A stretch of 64,000 nt of DNA, from positions 1 to 64,000 of the forward strand of contig JADNRX010000156.1 in assembly GCA_015501595.1 (NCBI GenBank), in the 5' to 3' direction. A model generated the notes under the pieces. The model was not told the origin of the DNA, searched no databases, and worked only from the letters and a program-made list of their open reading frames with translations. This DNA is from Hymenopellis radicata (Eukaryota > Basidiomycota > Agaricomycetes > Agaricales > Physalacriaceae). Position numbers and translations under genes: made by a program. Below, in pieces: positions 11,999-23,323 of this stretch (the stretch's first letter is position 1; each line of letters begins with the position of its first letter).

Positions 11999-12613
11999 AT
12001 GGCTGTACGTCGTCGAAAACGTTCTCGAAAAATGTTTATTTAATTCGCGCAGCGTCAATCTCGTCCCCGTGCGTCGGCGCCTGCTCGGTCAGCACCTGCC
12101 CAGACCAGAAGTGCCCATACTGCTGCTGCACCGGCCTCTGCCTTTTCGTCCCCTGCTCGTGCTCCTGCTCCCCCGGCCAATGTTCCTCACGCGCCCTCGG
12201 CTACGCATACCGAAACGAAGCAGCCTGGAATGCTCGCTCAAATGGCCGCAACCGCTGGATCCGTCGCTGTCGGTTCGACCATTGGCCACGGACTCTCGAG
12301 CATGCTCTTTGGCGGATCGGGCCAAGCTGCGGCGCCGGAGGCTGCATCCCAGCCTCAATCCACGCCCGTGCAGCAGCAGCAGGGAGGACTTAGCTGTGAG
12401 GTACAGGCGAAGGGTAAGATGCGTTACCGATGTAATCATGAACACACATAAATTATATCATTCCAGACTTCACGCAGTGCCTTGACAAGGCTGATCTCCC
12501 GTCCTGTACTTGGTACCTTGAGCAGTTGAAAGCTGTAAGTCTTCTGTTGGATCTATTGTTTTCGCGTTCCTTACAGTCTTCGTTAGTGTCAAGCCGCCGC
12601 TTCCCCTTACTAG
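11999..12613 (+). CDS. MIX17: MIX17/CHCHD2-family twin CX9C mitochondrial protein
   Basis: Four exons (11999-12004, 12053-12413, 12467-12534, 12587-12613) sum to 462 nt, giving 153 residues. The first exon encodes only Met-Ala before a 48-nt intron. The Arg/Ala/Pro-rich N-terminus (RQSRPRASAPARSAPAQ) is typical of the family's mitochondrial targeting region. A hydrophobic Gly/Ala helix (MAATAGSVAVGSTIGHGLSS) follows. The C-terminal CHCH domain has both cysteine motifs, CEVQAKDFTQC and CTWYLEQLKAC, each CX9C, and ends CQAAASPY. Family members are small intermembrane-space/inner-membrane proteins imported through the Mia40 disulfide relay and linked to respiratory chain maintenance. All phases agree; the gene looks intact. 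Confidence 0.92.
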
Positions 12614-13359
12614 ATCCATGTGTTTCTAAACCTTCGACGTTGTAGAACCCTTGCGATTCAATTAATTGTTCTCCGTGCTTAGCGTGTCAATGCTCTCAGT
12701 GTTCGAAGATGTCGCGTCTGTTTACCCCGTGCAAAATCTTAGTACGGTCTGATCGCGTCTGATGCTCTGTCATTCTACATCATGAATGCTCACACATTGT
12801 ACACCTCCGACGTGGACCCCCATCTCATGATTATCTGAAAGCGCAGAGTTCCCATTATTCCATTTTACTCACAGACACGGGTAACGTTCCGCAGTTCCTT
12901 GAATGTCGGTGTCCCCGCATCAGTTGTGAACGATCGTCGCCTCAAGTAAGTTCACTCCCTGTGTTACCGAGTATCCTCGAATTAACTTACTCGCAGATCC
13001 AACGCAACCTTGCATTCGAACATGCCCCCATGTTTGCACGCCGTCGCTCGGTGTCAGTATTCATAGATTGGGCGCAGCGAAGGCTTGAAGGTCATCAAGG
13101 GTACAAACTTTTCTTTTTCAGACCTGGATTTTTACACAATATCGATTCGCGGGATGTTCACATGGCTTTTAGAATCATATCATAATCATGTCGGTGTTCT
13201 AGTTACTTCCACCATATCCAACGACACGACCGCCGGTAATCTTCCCGCGGCATATTCGCAGTATTCCCGCAGGAAAGCCCTATGTAGGGCTCGATATAGC
13301 CCTACATCCCGATATCGCATCTACAGTGTCGTAATCGAGCGCCATCGCCTGGTGCAAAG
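12614..13359. other. No supported gene; contains a short Cys-rich open frame
   Basis: This is the 3' flank of MIX17. A frame at about 12651-12761 (+) reads NPCDSINCSPCLACQCSQC and stops soon after. It has no start codon and no obvious exon partners, so I do not call it a gene. Another frame at 12961-13185 follows a good intron-like segment but shows no recognisable domain. Confidence 0.3.
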
Positions 13360-15453
13360 TTATTCCGTCATGTACCCCGTCGGTGTCGCTGCCCGTGCGG
13401 CTTTCTCCTGCGTTTCGATGATGTCGGCGAGAAGTTGCACTAGCGCACCGTGAAGCGCTTCCAGGGCGTCGTCCTTGTGAAGGAGAAGCGGCGGTGTCCA
13501 GGGCACTACGGGTCCCCGAACGGACGAAAACAGGACTCGTTTATCGTGCAATAACCTGGCCTCTAGAAGACTACAACAATAACACATGTCGTATTGCAGA
13601 GGGATCCCGATAATCTTGTTGAACACCTGCTGGTGATTCTAGAACAACTTTGTGTGAGTGTGGTGTGCGTGGTTGCGAGAGCGTGCATTGAACGTACGAC
13701 GAATGTCAGCAGACAAGGGTGCTGCCGTATAGTTTCTGGACACGCAGATTCCCCTTGCGCCAGAAAGTCCATCAGGAGCGCCTCCGTGTGAACGCTCCCC
13801 TCGAAAGTACGGGGTTTGGATTTCGGCGGGTCACCCTCGGATCTAGGCAACTCCAACGCTTCGACACGTTCCTCGATCTCCAGGTCCAGTATACGCTGCT
13901 GCTCCGGACTGAGTTCGTCAGTGTCGGGTAAGCCCTCCACGAGGTATCGCCACACATCCTCGGACTTGGCGCTTTGTAAGGGCCCGTCCATCTCCAAGAC
14001 CGCGCGAAAATCGTGATCGCGAAGATGTTCCCGCCAGCTGTCCGACGGACGTCGATATCTCACTAGCTGGAGGGTAATGGGATGCTGTGCGTACGCCATG
14101 GCTTCCACTAGCGTGGTCAACGCCACATGCCACGATAATAGACCTCGGATATGTCGCCTTAGCCGCCCGATAATATTACCGTGCTCTCGCCATTCTTCTG
14201 TGTGTGTGGTTTAACAGCATGCTGGGGAACTAGAGCATACGGCGACTGACCTAGAATCTTGGACTCGGCGCGATCAAATGTCCTCTGCTCGTTCCTTGTT
14301 CGTGGAAGCATCGGAGCAATGCGTGTATTGAGATGATGGTGATGGTGGTCAAGGTAGCGCTGGAGAGAGGGAAAGTGAAGCAGGCGCTGCATGGCCTCCA
14401 GTTCGAACAAGAGCTGGAGTTCTGTCATCCTATTGACGAGACCATCCATGTCGGAGGCAGAGGGCGTATCGTGTTTCTTCCGCCAGCGCTCGCACTGCAG
14501 GAGAACGTCGTACACGGCATCGCAGAGAATGGAAAACCATACGCGGGCCGTGATGGGAGAAAAGGCAAAGAGGGGCCCACTTTCATCATCTTCGGTCATC
14601 ATCATGTCGGCACTGTCAATCCAGCGCTCCAAACCCTGAGCGGTGAACCGACTAGAAATGTAAGGCGGGATACATTCAAACGTCTTCTCTGACAGCTCGT
14701 CAGGAGACGGAACGTAACCCTCTAGCACGCCCATGTCATGCCACGTCCGAGTGGGCTCGGGAATATAGTTGGCTCCTTCTGCACACCGCCGTACCTCTGG
14801 CCAGCATTGAGAATAGACGAAGCGAAATGCCGTTTGTCGCTGCTCGTTTCCGATGAAGGACAGAGCTCGGGGTTGTTCTCCTAGCGTCCACAGAATACCC
14901 ATCAGGCACGCGGCATGTTCTTCGTCGGAGGATGGGTTCTCGAATCTGGTTATATGAACATAAGCAGAGGTCTAGTAAACATTGGCAAGCTAACGACATA
15001 CCGCGCGTCACCAAAACTTGGTACGACTTCTATCGGCGTCATGTCCAGCATGGCATAGTCGGCACCAGTGTACGACTCCCGTGATATATGAGGCTCGTCG
15101 AGCTCATTTCTGTACGGCACAAGGGCAATGAACTGCGTGGCATCCACAATAGTTGAGCCGTCGCCTGTAACAGCTCCACCAGTTTCGCCGCGAGAATCTC
15201 GAGTGAGAAGGGTCGCCAACGCTCTATACACAGAACGAAGGTCTATGTTCGGCGGTGCTGGATGGTGAGGGAGTGTAGGGTGCTCTCCGGTTAGCCAGAT
15301 AACATTTGAAAGGCCTCGGATCTGGCGAGCAAAGTCTTCGTATTCTTCCAGAGAATACTCTGAAGGCTCGTCATCATCAAAGTCGTCGTCGTCGTCGTCG
15401 TAAGAGTCGTAGCGTTCGTCAGAGTCGTGCGCGGGCCATTCGTGGCTCGACAT
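13360..15453 (-). CDS. Unrecognised acidic-N-terminus protein, tandem paralog A (631 aa)
   Basis: Four exons fit: 15453-15002, 14945-14241, 14157-13698 and 13638-13360. They sum to 1896 nt with all phases consistent, so this copy is intact. The N-terminus is strongly acidic (a D7 run within 40 residues). Later landmarks shared with paralog B at 16300-18268 are RALATLLTRDSR with GAVTGDG, FPSLQRYL, HTEALLMDF, IIGIPLQYDMCYCCSLLEA and VPWTPPLLL. No signal peptide or membrane segment is visible. A run of five histidines lies near FPSLQRYL. I recognise no catalytic motif and no named family. The acidic tail suggests a nuclear or cytosolic, possibly scaffold-like, protein, which is inference only. 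Confidence 0.75.
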
Positions 15454-15732
15454 GGTCGGAGGTGAGGATGTGATTTGCTGTAATGGAACTGTGCATAACG
15501 GTGATTAAATCGCAAACAGGGAATTGTATGGGTCATGGGTCCTTTCGGAAATGGTTAATTTTGTTCTCGAGGATACAGCTTACCCTTACCGATCGATTTA
15601 TGATCAGCAACAGATGCTGTCGAAGAGCCGTCCTTATCAGCCTGAGCCCAAGGTGCAACACAGATGGCAAATCAGGTTGCCATTCTAATAGAACAATCCC
15701 GTAATTGTTTTGACTGAACTGAGATTTCCGAG

Positions 15733-16085
15733 TCAGAGATCGAGGTCCAAGCCACATTCGTCCTTGTTTGAAGAAGCCTGATATGGCTCGATATCAGATG
15801 GCGGGTAGGGACCGAAGGACACACAAGTGACTACCGCGCGTTCTGGGTTTCCCTCAAACATTGACACATGAAAACGCGGAGAGCGTACAACAAAGCCTGC
15901 CTGAACAATAGGCGCTCGGTGGAAGAGGAGTTCGTGTGCTCGCAAATTTAATGGATCATCGTGCGAAGCAGGCACTGATGTATCCGTCTAGACGAAAACA
16001 GCAAAGCCGCAAATATCCTCTCTGGAGTGCCATCCCGCCCCAGTGAGACCGCCGCTAAACGCGTGGAAATAAGGAGCCTGTCAAA
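15733..16085 (-). CDS. Possible small two-exon gene, unrecognised
   Basis: The reverse strand reads YFHAFSGGLTGAGWHSREDI, an intron-like segment near 15965-16000, then SHDDPLNLRAHELLFHRAPI through to DECGLDLDL and a stop at 15733. Codon use looks protein-like, but the upstream frame is unclear and there is no convincing start. It lies between the two 630-aa paralogs on the same strand. It may be the remains of a third, unrelated gene. Confidence 0.3.
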
Positions 16086-16299
16086 CGAACGAACATGAGT
16101 CAATCATTATGTGTTCAATGATTAACAAATCCATACATCGGTGTTCAGATGTCGTTGCTTCCCTCCCTACTCCATCCGGAGAACGAACGGACCTAGCGTG
16201 GTTCGCGACTAAAACGTCCGCCTCTCGAACCCTGAGAATGATGGCGTAGAAGAAGGTAGACAAGGGGGTATATTGTGGCGGCTAGCGTGCACGGAAGGT

Positions 16300-18268
16300 C
16301 TACCGCGGGAAAGAACTGGTCTCCCCAAGACGGAGACAAAGGGAACGAAGGTCCGTATACGGAGTGGCCGTTGGCGTTCTGTCACCGTAGTAGGCGCGCA
16401 TGACTTCGGCAAAGAGCTGGCAAAGTGCGCCATAGGCTGCGTCTAAGGCTGCGCTATTGGATAACAGGCGGGGCGGCGTCCAAGGGTGGAGATGCCCAGG
16501 AAACGCGTGAGAGAAGCGCATTGGGTCGGATATTGACGCTCCAAGGGCTTCAATGTGACGCTGATTATTGGACAGGATGCTCCCCAGGAAATTGCAGCAG
16601 TAACACATGGTATGTTGAATGGGAATGCCAATGATTCTGAGAGAGTGACATGGCTAAAGCCATTAGTGTGACGAAAGACTGACTGTAATAAACCATACCA
16701 TGAATATCTCATAATATTGACCCTCCCGGAACTTGCATGCTTGCGCCACGAAGTCCATCAACAACGCCTCGGTGTGGGTCCCATCTCTGAAATTTAACAA
16801 CTTCTTTTGATCCAGTGGAAACATTTTATCAGAAAGGTCTGGCAGATGCTGTCGGAGAAGTTCATCCTCGCTACTCTGCACGTTATCCATGACATATTCT
16901 GTGTCTGCCACAAGCCGCGGTGCCAAAACCTTGCCGTGACGATATTCCGGTTGGGACGGTCGAGGAAGAGAGCAGAATACCAGTCGAAGGACAGGTAACG
17001 AAATCTTGACGGGTGTATAAGCGTCTGCCAATGTGATGATGGCATAATACCACGACGTCAAGGTCATTAGGTAGCGCAGGACATGATCTCCAGATCCTTC
17101 GCATTCCCTCCGTTCGTCATCTGAGGGTCAGAGTGATTAGTATGCAGAGAAAACATGATCAGAGAAATGTCCTAACCGATGATGGTGTAGCCGAGCCGAT
17201 CCTGCAGACGAGACCGGTCGTGCCTTGGCTCTGAAAATGACGCCAAGTAGCTTTGAAGCGACGGCAGTCGAAAGACTTCAACAATGGCTGGACTCCGTAG
17301 GAGCGAATGTAGAACGGGTAGATCTATAGCGACTTGTTTGACGTCCGCCGAGTGACGCTGTCCATGAGGATTGCCAGAGTATCGACCAGAGTTTGCAGCC
17401 AACCCTGGACAGTGGACCAGTCGAAAAGAAAGGTTTTGTGAGCATGAGGATGGACAGGGACATCGGTCTTCCTCAGGCGCGAAGCCGCGGCTTCATCTTC
17501 GACCGGAAGCCACGTGATGGGGACGTTGGCCAAGGGTGGCAGGTAACGTTGATCCTCTACCGCCGGCTCCCAACCCCGCAGAACGTCCACCAGGGGCGGT
17601 CCAGCGAAGATATAGTTCGACGCCATAAATCGAGTCGTCACCTCCGTCCAGCATTGATGCACTGTATACTCCAGCGCAAGCTGTAGCATACGACTCTGAC
17701 GCTCTCCAACGGCATGTCGCGACACCGAGATGATTTGTAGTATATGTTCCGCGTGCTCGACGTCTGTCGCTTGGCAAGGCGACCTATCTGGAGGTTCAAT
17801 AGGGTTCGAACACACACGCTCAGGAATGGCCACTGACTCGAGAAGAAATGCAGGGAGAGCTGCGCTATCCGAGGGTCGGATGTCCTCGTATGACAATACC
17901 GAGCATGTGACTAGATCCTCATACTGAGAAGGACCCAAAGAATGGGGTCCAGTTGGCACTAGCGCAAGAACGCGGTTAGACTGCGTGCTTGGAGGTCCAT
18001 CTCCAGTGACCGCTACGAGTTGGGAACGCGAATCGCGCGTCAATAGTGTCGCGAAGGCGCGGAATATCGCCATCATAGAAGCCCTGGCCGGATCATGAGC
18101 ACTTAGATGTAGTGTCGGTGCGTCTTCACAGTATTGATGTTGTCCCGTGGTCCAGAGGGCGTACGAAAGGCTTCGAACTTTGAACGCCACTTGGTGGAAG
18201 CCCAGCTCGTCGTAGTCCAAGTCAGGGTCCTCGTCGAAGAATTCGTCGTCGTCTTCGTCGTCAGACAT
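16300..18268 (-). CDS. Unrecognised acidic-N-terminus protein, tandem paralog B, apparent frameshift
   Basis: This is a paralog of the gene at 13360-15453, in the same orientation, with the same order of landmarks: acidic start MSDDEDDDEFFDEDPD, AFATLLTRDSR with AVTGDG, FRLPSLQSYL, HTEALLMDFVAQ, IIGIPIQHTMCYCC and HPWTPPRLL. Exons are roughly 18268-17177, 17120-16673 and 16636-16300; the last intron would be only 36 nt, so that boundary is uncertain. Near 17345 the frame breaks (CACTCGGCGGAC). One extra G restores the paralogous reading and makes the exon sum divisible by three (625 aa). This is either a homopolymer consensus error or recent inactivation. Function unknown. Confidence 0.65.
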
Positions 18269-18917
18269 GTTTTCCGCAGATGACGGAAGACGAGAGAAAG
18301 AGGGATGAGGTGCTGTATTTGTTTATCGCTCGCAGCCATAATCGGCTCCATTTCCGAGGATCAATCCTGATATTGTTACACGAATCCTACTATCCAGACT
18401 CTGCCATCTGTCGAAGTACGGTCAATGTGTAAAGCCGCTAGTCCACACAATAAAAGATGGAGAATCGCACTTAGACGCTGCATATCTTGTTCCTATCATC
18501 CGGAAACGGCATAAACTAAAATTGTTTCGGCCATTCTGTACCCATATGTCCACGTTCGACGAAGGATCGTTTAGGTTTATAGCAAGAGCGCCAATCTAAT
18601 CGATCCGGTGTACAGCAGTGGTGGATCATTATAAAGTCGAGTAACACTTCTTATGATACCATCTTGGGGTGTTGGTGTCCGTGCAACGACGACGAAGTCG
18701 CTCCATACACAACAATCAGCGTGCACAAGAACATGATCCCATTGTGAACGCTAGCCATAAAAGAGCATCATAGCGGGGGCTTAGTAGGCATCAAATCCTC
18801 TTTCGAAACGCCACGATCAATTCACTAGTAGATGCGTCGTCCTGAGTCCGGCATCGCCCGTACCTTATGGATACAAACTGTTAGTTGATGATGAGGGCTA
18901 TATACTTGCGTCTCGAC
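18269..18917. other. Intergenic region, no supported gene
   Basis: No long frames or repeats. It is the upstream flank of paralog B and the 3' flank of the HAD hydrolase gene. Confidence 0.5.
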
Positions 18918-18930
18918 TCACAAATATATC

Positions 18931-19849
18931 CTATGCTTCGGAACATTTGGCCACAGCTTCGGCCATCTCTCCGAGAGTGTTGAAAGTCCAAGTGTACTTC
19001 TTGTTCCCCGCGTCCGCCCCATCGCCGCGCCCTTGCGATTTATCCACGTACTTCGCAAGCCCAGACGATGAGCGGGCTCGATATCGTGGAATAGACTTTG
19101 GGCGACCCAGAGCACGTTCTGCTTGGCATCGGCCCCATCAAGAAGGTCCTTCTGAATGACCTCAAGAGCGGTGAGGAACCCCGGTAACGCGGGCTTGTAG
19201 CTATGAACGTCTTGTGCCGTTAGGATGAGGGAAAAGGGGGAGTTCGATCCAGAGATCTGATTAGGAAACCAATATTGGGTCGCCGAGGGAGAGTAGAGAG
19301 GCGAAGCCAACGCCTTGGATCACCGGTGGACAGCTTTGCATGAGTGTGGGCAAAGGAAGCACGGTCTACATTAGAGAGTACGACGAGCTTGTAATGCTTC
19401 GAGAGATCATGAAGGGCTTCGGAGCTGTCGGCGAATATAGGCCAGTCCTTGATGGAATTACCAAAGGCGGCGTGTGCACCTGTCGAATTCGATTGTGTGG
19501 CCCATACAGAATCGATTGGGTAGTATCGGCGTTCTTGCCGTACAGCGCGTTAAGTCGGGCCTCGAGGGCTGCATGTGCTTTGGCGAGGACGTCTGAATAG
19601 AGAAGACTGGGGTCTGCCGCCTGTATATCTTTCTCCACGGATTCAAACGCCGTAAGCGCCTCAGATCGTGACCAACGATTGGCTGGATAGCGCGAAAGGA
19701 GAGGTTTCATAGCGTTAAAAATGCCGGTTTCCCAATCCTATCAAGAGGTGTAAGGATACAGGAAAGGAAATGGTTTCGGAACCTACCGCGAGCGTTCCGT
19801 ATACATCGAACACAAGAACTTTGAAGTCTGTTATTTTGGGATCCGACAT
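18931..19849 (-). CDS. HAD-superfamily hydrolase, haloacid dehalogenase type II-like, with frameshifts
   Basis: Exon 1 (19849-19787, 21 codons) opens with the HAD nucleophile motif VLVFDVYGTLA. A 49-nt intron (19738-19786) leads to DWETGIFNAM and a helical cap region. Further motifs are KDWPIFADSSEALHDLSKHY, motif II VVLSNVDRASF, a Lys motif SYKPALPGF, and motif IV QSLFHDIEPA followed by WINRKGAAMG. The frame changes around 19490-19560. It changes again at GATGGGGCGGACGCG near 19030, where one more G gives the expected end (YTWTFNTLGEMAEAV, stop at 18931). Family members hydrolyse small halogenated or phosphorylated substrates; the substrate here cannot be told. The motif set suggests a working gene with consensus errors. 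Confidence 0.7.
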
Positions 19850-21039
19850 GGTATGCGATGGTCAACGTATGCTCGCGAGGTTGTGCTGCAGGCGACTTCG
19901 TGGGAGGAAGTAACGAAGAGTCATGTGTGAGATAAAACTCGGAGCCGGAGCCTACGAAAACGTCAGCCGACCATCAAGAAGATGCAAAAGTGGAATACAA
20001 GGAACCAAATTTTCTGCTTCAAAATCCATCCACACTATCCGTTCCTATCATAAAATCCATCTAGCCCGCGTGCGAATCTGTGGTGGATCACAGACATTAT
20101 TTCGAAAATAAGCACAGTTTCAGGAATCGTCCATCAACTCGTAATCCCCATCTCCGTGTCGAATAGACTGGATTGGCTTGACGGTCAACTTATGAAAAAC
20201 CGGTCGGTCAGTACCTGTCGGCTGATAAATGAACTGCATTTACATACACATTTTTTCACAGTACACTCCGCGCTCCGAATTGATTGAAGTGCAGAACGTG
20301 CACGCTTTGAAGTGGAGGTTGGGAAGACACGAGAAGACAGGCTGCGCTTTTCGGCAAGTTGCGAAGATTTGGCCACGTGAGTGCCACGCGACGTAACATT
20401 GCTTATTTTCTGATCCTCTCTGATGTTTTGATGATCCCACTGTTCATTAATGTCATTGAATATCTCCAGCACAGCCGGAAGCTTGATGGTTCTGAATCTC
20501 CTAGAATCCGCACACTCCCGCACATTGGGGCTAAACCGCCACATGGAAATACGTCCTGTATGCGGGCTATTCTCTCACACGGGCACTGTGGTCGGCGAGG
20601 TGTCCATCAACGATGTACAGGTCTTATCACGCTTTGATGACTGGGAGGAGGCGGGAAACTTCCGGGGTGCTGATAATTCCTGCGCGCAAGGTAAGGACCG
20701 CTTCTTGCCCATCACTGTTCTCACGCTATAGTACTTGTCAGATGGAACCCGGCGTATGTTTACAGCGACGAGGACATGTTAGAAAATTTGCCCTAATTCA
20801 CGCATCCATGCGCTTGGCCAAAAACTCTTCTGACCTGGACTCATCGGAGATCACGTATGATAGAGTGCGAAGCGTTCATGTGCAAGTGATTCAAGATGTG
20901 GTCATGTAACCTCCCGCGCTAGGTCCCACCTAAGTATATCTCAAACGGTGCTAATTTCTTTTGCAGAGCATAGCAACCACAAAGACCGACGATCTCGTCA
21001 CGGCTCCAAAAGGGAACCAATTCCAGGATAGTCGCGGGA
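19850..21039. other. No supported gene
   Basis: Several short overlapping frames occur at 20185-20909, but none has a domain, consistent splice sites or a family resemblance. The right arm of the inverted duplication begins at about 21040. Confidence 0.45.
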
Positions 21040-21059
21040 GAATGTGTGCGTCTCAAAGA

Positions 21060-21190
21060 TCGGAACGGACTCTAGTATTCTGTAGTCCTCGATGACATCG
21101 TCGACCGGAGACCTGGGTGTGCGTGCATCGTCGATGGGAAATGCGGGCTTCCTCTCCACTGGGACACAAGCCCACGTGTTTCCTGCACGG
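21060..21190 (+). pseudogene. Degenerate FunK1 N-lobe remnant (right-arm copy)
   Basis: The frame YSVVLDDIVDRRPG then CACIVDGKC mirrors FVALGDTVGWRPGRACIVDGKF at 4380-4640. It is more eroded than the left copy and has stops on either side. Confidence 0.5.
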
Positions 21191-21643
21191 ATTGGTGGGC
21201 TGCAATTTGGTAGGCCGCGCATGGCAATGGCTACGTCCGCGCTTGTGGCGCGATGACGATTCCCCATGCGTATGATGTTTGGGCGTGAAGCAGGCGACGA
21301 CGCCCATCCAAAGACCGCTCATGAATAAATCCAGAATCCAGAAATGGATATGTGGGCGGGGGTGTGTACGCGTTGGTACGCGCTTCGAAGTTCAAGGACT
21401 CTCATTCTCATTCAAGTCTTCTCTTTTAGAGTGACTCGCCATTGCTGCACTGGGTTATCCTCTGGCGGCACCCCATGGAAGGCACAGACGGAACGATTAT
21501 TTTGCCTGCGATCACGTGATCTTCGACCTCCTGCCTTTGTGGCCTTGTTGTGACAATTCGGCTTCACTCTACTACCACTATTGAGCGAAAAAGGTGTGGA
21601 TATCTCACAGACTGTGAAGATGCCTCTAACTTATTCATGATAG

Positions 21644-23072
21644 ATGACAGACGCCATGAAAAGAAAGATTGACGACTTGGAGGTCACGGAAAAACCCAAT
21701 TCTGAAAAGAGAGGCTGGCTCATCTATCGAAGAGCAGCCGTTCAAGCGCCAAAGACGAGGATCCCACTCGTCGACGTCGAATACTGCTCCTGCAGTGAAG
21801 GTTCTTCACCCACGTCCTCGCCACTCGACCAAACCACAGACGACTCATATGACCTATCATCCGACGAGCCTTTGCGCCTCAAAGACAAGGACGGGTACTT
21901 TTTTATCACTCTCAATCGCATCATCAGCTGGATATCTGGCCGTGCATGCATAGTCAACGGGAAATGCGACAAATGGCCGAAGGAGCTGATTGCGACAAAT
22001 CGCTTGGTCTTGTGCCGTGGCCTGTAGATTTTGGGGGTGCGCTGCGGACAGGGGGGGGGGGGGGGGGGGGGGCCGAGATGTTGGAGGTTACCTTCGACGG
22101 GGGACGGGGGCCGTATCAGAGAAGCGGTCTCTGAGAAGGATGCAGGATGGGTGTTGAACCACATCCCGAATGTTCTCCACTCCCAAGACTTTGCAAGCGC
22201 CTCTGAAGCAATTTATGGAGGCTGGCGCTCCTATCATCGAGGACTACGCGTTGCATACTGAAGACCAAGATATGACGTTGTGTGTCAGTGTACACGAAAA
22301 GCTTCACAAGCTTAGCGAGTTGAAAGAAGTACTCGATTATGCTCAAGCCGTTTTCGATGTTGTGCAAGGTAGGGTGTTTTTAGCAACTGTTTCCGCTGTG
22401 TACTGACTTCATGGTGTTAGTTCATCGCTGGATATACGACCATGCCAAGATTCTACACCGCGACATCAGTGAAGGAAACATCATGTGGCATATACGCGAC
22501 GGGCGGGTGTGCGGTGTTCTGATTGACTTTGAATTGTCAACGTTCCGCGACTGCACATCCCGTGTGTCGAGACTGCGAGTCGGTACCGGTATATGGCTCA
22601 AGACCAACACGATCCTGCTACGCGTCCGCCGCCTCTCTATCGCCATGAGCTCGAATCTTTTTTGTACGTCTTGCTGATCCTCACGGGCACGAACATCCTT
22701 CTCGAGCAGCCGACGATCGATGCGATTACCAAGGAGAAATGCTACCTTGCTCCTGATCCCGAATCTCCGTATCGCAGTTGGTTACCGCGAAGTCATGAAT
22801 TCCTGTACCATGCGAAACGCGAGTTACGGAAAGCTGGGCGGCCGTATGCTCATCCGTCGTTCGACGTGTTAACGGAGTTCATTCATGATCTTCAGAAGCA
22901 CCTATGGAGAGGGATGGTAGCGAAGTCTGAGCATAGAGAGCGTCATCTTTACCGAAGGACATTTGATGAGAGCACGTTGGGCGGACATTGGACCTACGCT
23001 AATTTCTTGAAGGTGTTTGATAATACCGGTTTTGTAAGGATGTACCCTGTGGCGCTTCATGATACTGTTTAG
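21644..23072 (+). pseudogene. FunK1-type protein kinase, disrupted (right-arm copy)
   Basis: Same gene as 2524-3892, here on the plus strand. It starts MTDAMKRKIDDLEV and is ~90% similar to the left copy up to GRACIVNGKCDKWP. Then 21980-22110 is scrambled: extra bases, a run of 22 G and several frame changes replace about 30 residues between KELI and the RIREAVSEKDAGW equivalent. Downstream, the sequence after the 52-nt intron (ending before VHRWIYDHAKILHRDI) is good, apart from a frame break near VGTGIW (~22587) where the left copy has VGTPVYMAQ. The C-terminus, unlike the left copy, is intact: RTFDESTLGGHWTYANFLK to a stop at 23072. Each copy is broken at a different place. Confidence 0.75.
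22051..22072 (+). repeat. Run of 22 consecutive G
   Basis: The run lies inside the right-arm FunK1 copy; the left arm has no equivalent. Neighbouring bases (tttgggggtgc and gacgggggacggggg) are also G-enriched and diverge from the left arm, which has ordinary coding sequence there. Confidence 0.95.
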
Positions 23073-23323
23073 TTGTATTTACTACTTTTTGTTGTTATTG
23101 ATCACCTTCTACCAACTACATATGATTTCGTACAACTTGTGTTGAGTCTTGAGTCCCTTGTGACGGCGTGTAACGCAATCACGCGTCGCCTCATTGTTCA
23201 AAACCACGTTGTTCTATTTCGACATCCATTGTTCCCTATGCGAGACTCGAATTACTACGACGTGACCTGACAACAGTTCAACTCAAAGGCACTACTTCTA
23301 CCCACGAACCCGACAATTCCGCT

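Noticed and set aside
20998..21322. Two overlapping ~89-codon reverse-strand frames that look protein-like
   Set aside because: They are antisense to the degenerate FunK1 N-lobe remnant and lie in the inverted-repeat homology with 4226-4505; the sense-strand reading explains them.
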